Positions 53,960 through 64,000 of a DNA stretch of 64,000 nucleotides are shown piece by piece. Source of the DNA: Clitopilus passeckerianus (Eukaryota; Basidiomycota; Agaricomycetes; Agaricales; Entolomataceae); the NCBI GenBank assembly GCA_944990035.1, contig CALYLX010000149.1, forward strand, positions 682,001 to 746,000. Reading direction: 5' to 3'. The position numbers and the translations under genes are program-made. The notes below the pieces were generated by a model. That model was not told the DNA's origin. It did not search any database and saw only the letters and a program-made list of their open reading frames with translations. Position 1 is the stretch's first letter, and each line of letters opens with the position of its first letter.

Positions 53960-55871
53960 ATGAAAAGCTCTCTTCTCTTCTTCATCTTATCTGCAATTCA
54001 TGCCAGTGTAGGTCTCTTTTAAAAAGTACTATATATGACGAGCTCGCGAATCCTTCTAAGGTGGCATGGAACAATGGTCTCCAGAAGACCCCTGCTATGG
54101 GTTTCAACACGTATGCCGATATGTAACTCTTCTGCGAAGCCTCTGTTCGCTAACAGATCTCTTAGCTGGAATCGCTATGCTTGCAGCATCAACGAATCAC
54201 TCATCCGTCAAACCGCTACTCAGATGAAAGATCTCGGCTTCTTAGCAGCGGGATACAACTATATCAATCTGGACGATTGCTGGAATACCAAATCTCGCGA
54301 TTCCTCAGGAAAATTAGTACCTGATTCTACGAAGTTTCCTAGTCTGTGCTATTCTTGCTCCTGAGGTGGTGCCAATTCTTACTCCTAGTGAAGGCGGCAT
54401 GAAGAATCTGACGGACTTCCTGCACGGCCTGGGATTCAAAGCTGGTGTAAGTAGTATGTATACATGTGAACTTGGATGTCTTCGGCTTCTGACTTTTCCT
54501 TCAGATCTATGTGAGGGAGTTCATCTTCGAAAATCAGGAGTTAACGAACTGATGTACTTCAGGAAGACCAAGGTCTCACAACGGTATACCTTTCTCCCCG
54601 CGGGTTTTCAACTCATGGCTAACTCATGACAATTTAGTGCGCGGGATATGCGGGTAGCCTCAATCATGAAGCTACCGATGCCCGCTCCTTTGTCGATTGG
54701 GGTATGCCCTCCTCTCTTGTTAACTTCGAATTTGACTCACATTTCTTAATGGAAAGGGTTCGACTACATCAAGGTATGGCAGTGTGCGTCGTTCATAGAC
54801 GGATTGGGCTGATGCGCAGTTTTAAGATCGACAACTGCGATTCTGGGAGCTTCCAAGGGACCAATCAACAACGCTTCCAGCGCTGGACCGATGCCTTGAA
54901 TCAAGTCAAATCAGCCACCGGCAAGATGCTCTTCTACTCCTTTGTCGAGTGGCAGAGCTTTGATGCTTGGAAATGGGGGCCATCCATTGCCAACTCCTGG
55001 CGCAGTAAGTCTCTCATCCTTTCGTATGAGATCTTCTCATCTAACGGGCTCTAAGTGTACGATGACATACAGCCCAACTGGGGCCGCATCACCGGTATTC
55101 TGAACAATGCCTCTTTTATTGGCGATTACTCCAATTTCTGGGGTCACAACGACTTGGGTATCGCCTTTCCTTTTGCTCTGAAGTCGAAGTGTCTTGAACG
55201 AAAATTTTCAGATATGTTGGAGAACGGCAACGGTAACCTGTCCCTTGAGGAACAGCGAAGCCATTTCACTGCATGGGCTCTTGCAAAGTCCCCTCTTCTT
55301 ATCGGAACAGATGTAAGCATAGCGATGAGTTGATAGTGTAGACCTGTTGCTAACCATCCGTGTCAGATATCCAAACTTTCGCAAAACTCTCGGGATATCT
55401 TGCTCAACCCTGAGATTATTGCTATCAACCAAGATACCGCGATCGGAGAGCCTCTGAAACCTTTCTTCTGGGGAAAGAACCCTGATAATACTTGGGATCC
55501 GTGAGCCACTCTTCTCACTACTCGTGGTTTAATCTTGCTTATGACGTCTCCCGCTAGGTCTTTCCCCGCACAGTACTGGAGGTATGTATCGAGTTCTGTC
55601 TTTCCGTACAGACGCAGTTTACTGAATCCTTCTGTGCAGCGGATATTACAAGGATAAGCAGCATACCGCCATCATGTACATCAACTTCAACGAACGCACG
55701 GTGGACCTCAACTTCACGTTTTCGCATTCCCCTCACCTTCAAGCCGACAAAAAGTACGCAGTCAGGGACCTCTGGAAACACGAGGATAAGGGCATAGTTG
55801 GCAACTACTTCTTCGATGGTAGTATTGCAAGCCACGACGTTCGTGCATACATTTTTACAGAACAGCCGTAG
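53960..55871 (+). CDS. Secreted alpha-galactosidase (GH27)
   Basis: Hydrolyses terminal alpha-galactosides (melibiose, raffinose, galactomannan side chains). Signal peptide [16 protein letters not shown] (start 53960). Exons give [62 protein letters not shown], then [13 protein letters not shown] with the catalytic nucleophile Asp, [60 protein letters not shown] with the acid/base Asp, and [31 protein letters not shown]-terminal beta domain ends in [10 protein letters not shown]. Several introns; many exon joints were inferred by matching the GH27 pattern. One intron ends TTAAG before ATCGACAACTGC. All catalytic residues are present. Confidence 0.88.
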
Positions 55872-56073
55872 ATTGGAAAGTACGTGTCCGAGCAGTTCTA
55901 TACAATCTAACAAATCTCCAAAAGTATTATTTTCTTGACGTGATAGACTCGGAAGGTGCACCAGTGATTGTATATATGGGTTGAAAGGAGATCCAGCCAA
56001 ACGTTTCCTCGCCATATTTTCTAGACCCGTCACAGCTGAGAGCCCATAATTCGCGTGTGCGAGATTGCGCGTT

Positions 56074-56941
56074 TCAACGAATAGTTTCGTACATCTTGTA
56101 ACTGAGCGATTGCCAGGTGAAAGGATCGTCTTCGCGGGTATAATCCCTAAAAGACATAATAAGCACTGGAACGTTGATTCCGGTATCGAATACTTACTCA
56201 ACAGGTCCAAGGACCCGTAGGCCTCGTACATGTGTATCTTTTCCACTCATATGATTGGCAGCAATGATGACTTGCAGGACGTAAGCATATACGGGAGCCC
56301 TGGCGCAACGATGTGAGTCTGAGAGAGAACGAAAGGGAAATAGGCGTACAATCCCTCGCCATCCTCGTTCGGTTCGGATGAGACGTCGAAGGTTATCCAA
56401 CCTTCTGGTTTCTCAAGGGTTACGACTCTTATGTCTTGTAGGTCTCCAGGCCCTGTTCCAGCCCGAATAGCAAGAGCTGAAGGTGTGTATGAATCATCTT
56501 GGATATAGCTCAAATGGATACTGAGTTTCTGGTCAAAGCATTGGTTCCAGTGAATTAAGGTCTGATGGAGAGACCATGCACCTGTATGGCCACCTTTTGA
56601 GGGAACTCGATTGTAATGAAATGAGGCTGAGGACCGTCAGAGCTGCCAGGCTGTTAGTGCGAGACTGAGGCCACTGGCATGAGGCTACTGACTGCCAGAA
56701 AGTTTCAGGATCATCGTCCCGCAAGCACTCTGCTCCAAATCCAAACTTGAACGACGAGACCGACCATTTGGCGCGTGTTGAGATGTCCGGCCATGGAAGA
56801 TTTGGAGGTTCTTCAGTGGCTTTGGTGTCTTTAGCAAGGTGGTCTTGAAAGGAACGTCAAGGTAGAGGCACCTGAGTGGATCAGAGGCGTGCCGTCGTCA
56901 GGTGCGTTCAGAGTAGCTCCCGGTGGTACGCTGACCGACAT
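56074..56941 (-). CDS. APC10: Anaphase-promoting complex subunit 10 (DOC domain)
   Basis: Processivity and substrate-binding subunit of the APC/C ubiquitin ligase. Starts MSVSVPPGATLNAPDDGTPL; exons then give [95 protein letters not shown], and VYAYVLQVIIAANHMSGKDTHVRGLRVLGP. The C terminus REDDPFTWQSLSYKMYETIR ends in the Ile-Arg tail that binds TPR subunits such as APC3. The DOC jelly-roll fold is complete. About five introns. Its start is 84 bp from the divergent UBA4 start, so the two share a promoter. Confidence 0.9.
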
Positions 56942-57025
56942 GGTGGTGGTGGAAAATCAAAAGAGTTGTCGGCCTGCACGATCTTGACGCGTCGTTGATC
57001 AGCCCGAGCCAAGCTCCTTTGCACA
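56942..57025. promoter_or_regulatory. Short bidirectional promoter between APC10 and UBA4
   Basis: Only 84 bp separate the two start codons. GACGCGTC at about 56986-56993 contains ACGCGT, the MCB-type box also seen before array paralogs B, C, D and F; here it precedes a cell-cycle gene (APC10). No TATA box. Confidence 0.6.
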
Positions 57026-58553
57026 ATGGCCGCGATGTTGCCTCTCAACGACTACCTCAGATATGGCAGACAAATGATTCTAGACGGTTTTGGACTACCT
57101 GGTCAGCGAATTGTGACCTTACGGGATCCTGCCTCTGACGGATTTATGCGTCAGGTCAGGTGAAACTGCGAAACGCTGCAGTTGTTGTCGTGGGCGCTGG
57201 TGGTCTTGGATGTCCTGCTTTACAGTACCTCGGCGCAGCTGGCGTAGGTACGCTCTACTCTATGGGTTCTACAAGGATAAATCTGAGAAGCCCTCTGAAT
57301 AGGAAGGATCGGTGTTGTTGATCATGATCATGTTGAGCTTTCGAATCTGGCTCGCCAGGTGCTTCATAATGAAGAGACCATTGGGATGCCGAAGGCAGAG
57401 TCGGCTGCACTAGCACTAAAGAGGTGAATGGTTCTCCCCCGTGTTCGACATGAGTGACTCATTTTGAATAGGATCAACGCTAATTTACAGATACACGTAG
57501 TGAAAGAAGCAATTGGCCCTCACAACGCTATCAAGCTTCTAGAGCCCTATGACATTATCCTTGACTGCACGGATAATGCACCAACCAGATATCTACTTTC
57601 CGATACTGCAGTGCATCTCAAGAAACCACTCGTCAGTGGTGCTGCTCAGAAGTACGAAGGCCAACTCTGCGTCTACAACCTCGGTGAGGATGGCCCCTGC
57701 TATCGCTGCCTATATCCGAAGCCTCCTGCCCAAGAATTAGTTGGAACTTGTGATGAGACTGGTATTCTGGGCACCGTTACTGGGATCATAGGCAACCTTC
57801 AAGCACTCGAAACAATCAAGATCATTGTAGGGCTTCATGGTTAGTTGCTCGGATTAAATCAAGGTTGCTAATACTTAGGTTCGATCTACAGAGTACAAAC
57901 CTTCTCTGCTGCTATTCTCAGCACTTGGCTCCCCTCCATTCCGGAGCATCAAATTGAGGTCCCGTAAACCTACTTGCCCAGCCTGCGGAACCGCAGATCA
58001 GAGGATAGGCACCATCCAAGAAATTGACTACGTTCAATTCTGTGGTGGTGCCCGACCTGACTGGGAGCAACGGGGGCTAGTGCCTGGAGGAGTTCACACT
58101 CGCGTGGCTGTCAAGGTGCCGTATTTCCTCCCCGTCTTTGATTGGCAAGAATACTCCGTCTCACATATTCACAGGCTCTAGATATGGCTCTAAAGTCCGG
58201 AAACCCCGTTAATATCGTTGACGTGAGGTCGGAGACTGAGTTTGGTATCTGCCATTTACCAGGTTCGATAAGTGAGTAAACTGCTATAAATTTCTTCTTG
58301 CAACGGAAGACGAACTAATGATAAATGCCTAGACGTCCCGCTTAATCAATTGGTTGCTGAGCCCTCTCATCACTTGCCCAACGATCCTACTACAGCAACA
58401 TATGTTGTATGTAGGTTAGGTAACGATTCTCAAATTGCAGCCGATGCCTTGAGAAACTCTTTTTCCCATGACAATCATGGGCTGGTCAAGGATGTCATCG
58501 GAGGACTAAAAGCCTGGTCTAAAGAAATTGATCTGACCTTTCCTGTCTACTAG
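57026..58553 (+). CDS. UBA4: UBA4/MOCS3: E1-like adenylyltransferase and sulfurtransferase
   Basis: Activates Urm1 and, in organisms with molybdenum cofactor, MOCS2A, for tRNA thiolation and cofactor sulfur transfer. Starts [27 protein letters not shown]1 domain: [25 protein letters not shown] (nucleotide loop), [31 protein letters not shown], a conserved catalytic Cys in [13 protein letters not shown], and zinc ligands CYRC and CPACG. The C-terminal rhodanese domain has [28 protein letters not shown] and the persulfide Cys in [10 protein letters not shown], then [13 protein letters not shown]. About seven introns. Both catalytic cysteines are present. It is divergent from APC10. Confidence 0.93.
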
Positions 58554-59128
58554 ATATGTCCGTGTGAGTTTCCCCCTGTATTTCTTTACCAGATTCGTCT
58601 TTACTTTTGCCGTTCGACAGATTCTCGTAAATCATTATCACGAATGACACTGTTGCCTTGGCGGCTCATGACAGGGAGAAATATCATTATCATGTCCATC
58701 AAGACCTGGTCAAGCGACGGCGATAGGCACGCCGTGACACATTCTGTCAACATCCGTGAACAAAGGGGGGTTGAGGCCACCTGTAAACTCAACATGACTC
58801 CTAGAACAGAGAGGAGTATCCAGTCGTCAGGTAGTGGAGAGGGAGTGGAATTTCTCGTCACCCCGACGCACTTGGAAAACGGAGGAGTTTCTTCTTAACC
58901 ACTTCCGAGGTCACAATATTGTGCAATCGAGAATTGACCGAGAGTCCTGAATGATCGGTAAGTACCTCATGATGCCCGTTGCTCAACATTCTCCAAGGGG
59001 TTGAGCATCCCAGCAATTTTTTACATCTCGGAAAGAATGATGCGTTATCGTCCCTTCTCTCATAAATACTTTAGCAGTAATCCTGCTTGTCGGTACTCTC
59101 GCATTTCCCTTTCCTTGCGTTATCTAGT
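58554..59128. other. Intergenic region, no gene seen
   Basis: This 575-bp region holds the UBA4 3' end and the GH16 promoter; CATAAATACTTTAG at about 59062-59075 may serve as its TATA region. Short frames on both strands (around 58600-58900) have no motif or consistent splicing. Confidence 0.45.
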
Positions 59129-60664
59129 ATGGCCAGGATAGTATCAGCGGCACGCCTGGCGACTACCATTGGTATCACGCTGCTTTGGGTCGCGCCTGCT
59201 TCAGCTACAACCTACCCAGTGCTTAAGGAATACGTTGGACCCACCTTTTTTGACGACTGGCTCTTTTACGATCACTGTACGTGCTATGTACTCTCTATGA
59301 AAGGTGTTGTGCTGGCCTTCCCTCAGACGACGACAAAACTAACGGCGACACTGTGTAAGGCGTTGCTCTTCTTGGACCCCAATCAACATTATTATTGACC
59401 ACGACGTCCGAATCACAGCTTTGTTTCTTCCTCTGTTGCATCCTCCGCTAAGTTGGCTTACGTGGACTCTGCCTCAAACCATGCTATTATCAAGGTCGAT
59501 AACACAAGTACTGTACCTTACCTGGAGAAGAGGAACACAGCCCGCATCGCGACCAAGGATGAGTATAAAGTGGGCACCGTCTGGGTTGCTGACTTTTATC
59601 ATGCTCCTTATGGGGTGAGTTCTGCTTTCGTATTGACAATCTTCCTAAGTCTGACGTTCCTCCTCAGTGCTCTGTCTGGCCGGCATGGTATGAGCCGCTC
59701 ACGAACTTCACCGAGCTCCATCGTCTATAATCAGGTCTCTCTTTTAGGTGGTCTCAGGCCTCGACGTGGCCTGTTGGCGGGTGAGCTATTACAATGATTT
59801 CCAAACATTTCTAGTATCGACGTTACTACACAGAGAAATCGACATATTTGAAGGCGTCAATTTGCAACCTCACAATCAGATGGCGTTGCATACGACAGCT
59901 GGCTGCACTGTTGTGAATCCGGTCCAAGCTCAAACCTCTAAGCAACAATCTACAAATTGTGATCATAATGTCAACCAGAATGAGGGTTGCGTTGTGATTG
60001 ATCAAAATGATAACTCCTACGGCGAGGCATTTGCTAAAGCTGGGGGAGGACTCTTCGTCACAGAGTATGCTGAAACTGGTATCTCGTGAGTGAGCCCAGT
60101 CAAGGTATTGGAGGCGGGAGTAATCGTGCTCTCTGTAGGATTTGGTTCTTTAGCCGTGCAAATGTTCCACAGGCGGTTACCTCGAACACGAAGAGTATAG
60201 ATACCTCGACCCTCGGTGTCCCCACTGCGCATTATCCTGCTACCGGGTGTCCCATGGACCAGTTCTTTGGCCCACAAAACTTGATTCTCGATATCACACT
60301 CTGCGGAGGTGAGTTGAATGGTATTCCGTTCTCTATTCGTTTGCTCATTCACTCTGCGCAGACTTTGCCAAGCCACCTCAAATCTATGCAAACCTGCAAA
60401 GGTCTTTGCTACGAAGACAACGTGGTGGGGAATGGTGCTAACTATGCCAACGCTTACTTTGAAATTGGCTCCATCCGCATTTACGGGGCATCATCAACAG
60501 TCAGCGCCTCCGGCAGCGCTTCACCCACAGGCGCAAGCTCCGGCGCTGCACCAACACCGACAGAGAGTCAAGGGAGTGGGGCCGTTAGCGACTTCATTGG
60601 TTTGGGTTTGGTGAAAAAGCTTGGTACTGTCGCCAGTCTAGTGATGGCTCTCGCTGCATGGTGA
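59129..60664 (+). CDS. GPI-anchored GH16 beta-glucanase-like protein
   Basis: Signal peptide MARIVSAARLATTIGITLLWVAPASA, then TTYPVLKEYVGPTFFDDWLFYDHYDDKTNGDT, which is the usual GH16 start. YVDSASNHAIIKVDNTS and VWVADFYHAPYGCSVWPAWW precede the catalytic motif GEIDIFEGVN (Glu-x-Asp-x-x-Glu). CGDFAK and YFEIGSIRIYGASS close the jelly-roll, followed by a Ser/Thr/Pro-rich stem and a hydrophobic GPI tail (LGTVASLVMALAAW) at the stop codon. Likely endo-1,3(4)-beta-glucanase or a wall remodelling enzyme on the cell surface. About six introns. The catalytic triad is intact. Confidence 0.88.
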
Positions 60665-61059
60665 GGGTTGTAGGCGATGAAGGGCCATTTCCCTTCGTCT
60701 TAATAGAGTCTCATTTCATACCTATCTCTTGCCTATTTCGTTTGATAATTGTTTCTGGTAATTAGGGATACTCAGGAGAAATACTTTACCGATGTGATGG
60801 ACGTCTTTGATACCAACTCTGCAGTGATTCATAGAACTTCCACGTTGAAAAAACTGTTCTCCAGCCTAATATAATTTATAAATCCTTGAACTCCAGAAAA
60901 TGCCTTCGAAAACTCTCCAAAGAGCCTTGCAAGCAATTGCGTTTGTGTTCAATTGAAAAGCTGTTGGCATCACGTGTGGCCGCAATTAGCTCGGCAAGCG
61001 CCGTGAAGCTGGTGAAGGGGAAATTTCGAAAAAAGTGTATTTCCAATATCACACGAACG
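60665..61059. promoter_or_regulatory. Intergenic region and leader of eIF4B
   Basis: 395 bp with no gene. It carries the 3' end of the GH16 gene and the promoter of eIF4B, whose coding start is the last codon before an intron. Confidence 0.45.
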
Positions 61060-63037
61060 ATGCGTAAGTACCGCTGCTCATCGTCGGACACGGCGCGCTA
61101 ACGATGCACCTATGCAGCACCGAAGAAAGGAAACAAAAAGCAGAAGATTGCTCTCAGCGACTTCCTTGGCGACAGTGGTAAGTGACAGCACATTTTATCT
61201 GCTTTACAATACTGATGAATCCGCCCAGCGCTAGGATCATGGGCAGATGAAATGGACTCTTTGCCTAATGCTCGTAAGTCCAGGAATGAGCTACTACCTA
61301 CGAGACCCAACCAACCTTGAAAATCAGCTGCTCCCAAGCTAGACGATGATCAAGGACGTCCTGGCGATCGGTACGGCAGACGCGATGACTTCCTCTCAAG
61401 CCGACGTAAGTATCCGTTGAGAGCATACTGGGTTAGCTACCTGACCTAGCGCTCGCTTCTAGCTGACCGCGCCAATCTGCCTCCTCGAGAAGACGTACCA
61501 CTTCCCACTCAGCCCCCCTATACCGCTTTCGTCGGTAATCTCGCATTCGATTTGACCGAATCTGAACTGGGTGGCTTCTTTACCCCTTCAGCAGTCAGTG
61601 GAACTCAATTCGGTCTCTTTCACACTGCTAACGTATATTATACTTTTACTCAGACCAAGTCCGTCAAAATAATTAAAGATAGAGAAGATAAACCCAAAGG
61701 ATTCGGATATGTCGAGTTTGAAGACCTCGAGGGCTTGAAGGACGCTATCTCTAAAAGTGGCCAAGTACGTCCCACGTCTTTTCAGCAGATCTCCATCTAA
61801 TCTACTTGCAGAACTTTGCTGGAAGGATGATCCGAGTCAGTGTGGCCGAACCTCGTGAGTATTTCCCGAAGTAACTGTGTTATCACCTAATTAACGCCTA
61901 ATTTTAATAGCCAAGGAAAGGGGTGGATTTGGTGAACGAGGAGGCTTTGAGGACGACTCGAAATTCGACAGCCCTTGGAGGCGTGACGGCCCTTTGCCCG
62001 ATACCCGGGATTCCTCTCGTCCACCTAGGCGCTTCGATGGCCCACCAGGAGAGAGGGGTGAAAGGGAACGAGTGCCTAGTGTTGCTGAGGGTATCAGTGA
62101 CTGGCGTTCTGGATTAACCCGTCCTGCTCGGCCTTCTGTCTCTGAAGAAGCACCTCTCAGGCGTAGGGGATCCGGTTTCGGCGCACCGCCTGAAGCCCGG
62201 GAGCCTAGTGCAGCTGATCAGGCGGATACCTGGGTGAGAGGTAGCAAATTCACGCCATCGACCTCATCCGGAGGAGAAGAAAAGTTCGGAAGTTTGAGGG
62301 GCCCAAGGGGTGACATGGGACCTCCAAAAGAAACCCCGGTGCCTGGTGAGAGTGACTGGAGGCGACCAAGGACCCAGAGCAATATTTCTCGTAGGTTTTC
62401 CCGGAATCTACATCTACCGCATTTTTTCTGATATGTTACGTGATGCAGCTGGCAGCTCTACGCCCCCAACTCCTCAGATGGGCAGGCGAAAGCTTGAGCT
62501 CATTCCTAGGGCCGGATCCGGAGCGGCGTCTGCAACTCCCAGTCCCTTATCGTCACCGCGAATGGGACCGACTGCTACCCCCAATCTCTCAAAGGCCAGC
62601 CCTTTCGGTGCCGCCAAGTGAGTATCAATTATGTCCGGAAGGTATCCCGTGCTGACGTCAAATTCACTCGTGTCAGGCCCGTCGATGTTTCTTCGCGAGA
62701 GAAGGAAGTTACAGAACGTATTGAAAAGGACCGCGAAACTGGAAAATTGAGCATGTCACGTACTAACTCACGCGCCGGAACAGAGAGAAGCCCGCTTACT
62801 AGGACGCCTCCTGCGTCTGCGACGGGGGCGGCAGCAGCAGCAGCAGCTCCCCCGCGCTCTGCTGGGGCCACTCCAGTGAATGGAGGTCCCAAGCCCATTC
62901 TTGCACCAACTGTCAGGTCGAACTTCAGCTTTGCCAGCGCGGCTGCTGGCAAAGAAGGAAAGAAGGGTGAAGATGAGAAAGAGGGTGGCGATGACGTTGA
63001 GAAAGCTGCTGAGAAAGTTGGCGAGCTCAACTTGTAG
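61060..63037 (+). CDS. TIF3: Translation initiation factor 4B with RRM
   Basis: eIF4B stimulates the eIF4A helicase during ribosome recruitment. The first coding exon holds only four bases, ATGC (61060-61063), and joins to CACCGAAG to give MPPKKGNKKQKIALSDFLGDS, the usual start of basidiomycete eIF4B. Next SWADEMDSLPNA, RYGRRDDFLSSR, then an RRM: YTAFVGNLAFDLTESELGGFF (RNP2), KGFGYVEFED (RNP1) and RMIRVSVAEP. Arg/Gly/Asp/Ser-rich repeats (GGFGERGGFEDDSKFDSPWRRDGPLPD; GISDWRSGLTRP), a Pro/Ser stretch, a basic EKDRETGKLSMSRTNSR and a Lys/Glu-rich tail ending EKVGELNL follow. About ten introns; two exon joints near 61880 and 62440 are by inference. Convergent with the cyclophilin gene. Confidence 0.9.
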
Positions 63038-63199
63038 GTTCAAAGGAATGTATTTATCGAAGCTGTCGTGATCAATGCTTGTCGCAGTACATCGAATTGC
63101 TATCTTGAATCATCTCATGACGAATGCTTAGAGTTTACGGATTTCATGCATGTAATGACAACGAATGGTATTACTTCCAATGTATCACGTTGGTACCCC

Positions 63200-64000
63200 T
63201 TAATGCCTTCGTTCTCGACCTGTCTCTGGATCAACGAATTTCATCCTTCCTCGTCCCTTGTACCTCACTCCATCTTTGCTTGCAGGTTCTTGGTACCTTT
63301 CTTTCATCCTTGCCAGTTCTGCTTTTCTGGCCGCTTCCAGGCGTTCTTTCTCTTCTCTTTCGAGGCGGGCATCGTATTCCTCCTCTGTCTCATGGCGGCC
63401 ACCAGGAGTTAAGGATTTTGCTTCAGATTCTTTTGGTATCTCTGCCTGATCTTCATCCTCTGAAGTCTTTCTTCGCTTGGACTTCTTTTTTCGGTGACGG
63501 CGGTCTTTTTCTTTGTCTCGACTGGGACTGCGAGACCGAGATCGTGATTCGGAGCGAGAACGGGAACGCCTTGACTTTCGCCGCCCGGAAGATTCGCGGG
63601 GCTCTGATGCCTCCCTAGTTGGTGCAGGTTTCGCTGCTGTAGTGGCAGGTGAGATGAGGAATGAAGAGGGATGGGAATATTTTCCTAACCTGGTTGACGC
63701 AGTTCGAGCTCGCCACAATTAGAAACCACGATGGGAGTCAGGGGCCGATCCTTTGAGTCCGTAGGAAGGCCAGCTATCTTCTGGATAACATCATATCCAC
63801 GAATAACACGGCCGAATACGACATGCTTCCCTAAAGTGCTGTATGAGAATGACGTAGATAGCAGGAAGAGCGGCCGGAGAAAAGTCACCATTCAAGTGCG
63901 GGCATTCTGTGAGGGTGACGAAAAACTGCGAGCCGTTGGTATTCGGGCCCTTGTTGGCCATACAGAGAAGAGCTTCGGAATCCAGAGGCCTTGTGAGGTC
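63200..64000 (-). CDS. RS-domain cyclophilin (peptidyl-prolyl isomerase), C-terminal part, truncated by window edge
   Basis: Minus strand; the 5' part lies beyond 64000. The visible cyclophilin fold reads [84 protein letters not shown] is the active-site signature, and the GLPTD loop extends the domain. The tail then becomes [38 protein letters not shown], an RS/basic domain, followed by acidic SEDEDQAE, a helical [37 protein letters not shown] segment and [19 protein letters not shown] at the stop (63200). This matches nuclear RS cyclophilins (PPIG/CypRS) linked to splicing. Three introns visible. Confidence 0.88.

Noticed and set aside
55554..56246. 230-codon minus-strand frame
   Set aside because: It runs antisense through the end of the alpha-galactosidase and across the APC10 3' exon in a wrong frame; both real genes are supported by family motifs.
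58601..58898. Small frames on both strands after UBA4
   Set aside because: No recognizable motif and no consistent splice sites; treated as intergenic.

Overview
The window is a stretch of nuclear chromosome from a mushroom-forming basidiomycete (Agaricomycetes-like). Nearly every gene is split by many introns of about 50-60 nt with GT-AG borders. The gene content also points there: an intracellular-type DyP peroxidase, a GMC oxidoreductase, homoaconitase of the fungal alpha-aminoadipate route, GH27 and GH16 enzymes, GPI-anchored secreted proteins, and a fungus-specific lineage-expanded family. All calls come from reading the sequence and assembling exons by hand; no search was run. Exon borders are stated where I checked them, otherwise only gene ends are firm.

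Layout. 1-14.1 kb: the 5' part of ribosomal protein L4 (leaving the window on the left), trimethyllysine dioxygenase, homoaconitase, a DyP peroxidase, a large fusion protein (beta-rich lectin-like domain, Asn/Gly repeat linker, GMC-type flavin oxidoreductase) and a Cys-module/PARP ADP-ribosyltransferase. 14.4-30.1 kb: a tandem array of eight paralogs plus a ninth fragment of a fungal family that I believe is the one catalogued as DUF7918, with a defensin-like peptide gene embedded in it. 30.2-64 kb: mostly conserved housekeeping genes (OLA1/YchF, pICln, Nup159/Nup214, PCD1-type Nudix, APC10, UBA4/MOCS3, eIF4B, RS-cyclophilin), with a MARVEL-like protein, an OBAP-like protein, a 7TM protein, an SH3 protein, GH27, GH16, several small secreted or GPI proteins and two intron-containing tRNA genes (Met, Phe).

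The most interesting system is the 16-kb array. All members share an N-terminal beta-rich domain, a VHERxKKA block, an F-x-KYR block, a KRK-type nuclear signal or basic stretch, a coiled coil, one to several consensus SUMO-acceptor sites (psi-K-x-E), and a short hydrophobic/acidic motif (V/I/L-I-D-L-T plus acidic residues) that matches canonical SUMO-interacting motifs. One member also begins with eight residues identical, in register, to the histone H3 tail (TKQTARKS). Four members have an ACGCGT/ATTAT-CGTGA upstream cassette. The array is evolving quickly: one copy is split by a 452-bp TA-flanked inverted-repeat transposon, one is frameshifted exactly in its SUMO-interacting motif, one is frameshifted at a homopolymer, and one is a decayed fragment. 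My working inference is a family of nuclear, SUMO-linked regulators beside a PARP-type enzyme; this is untested.

Other links: trimethyllysine dioxygenase and homoaconitase are convergent neighbours in lysine/carnitine metabolism; the GMC oxidoreductase and the DyP peroxidase are divergent and could form an H2O2 source/sink pair; APC10 and UBA4 share an 84-bp divergent promoter.
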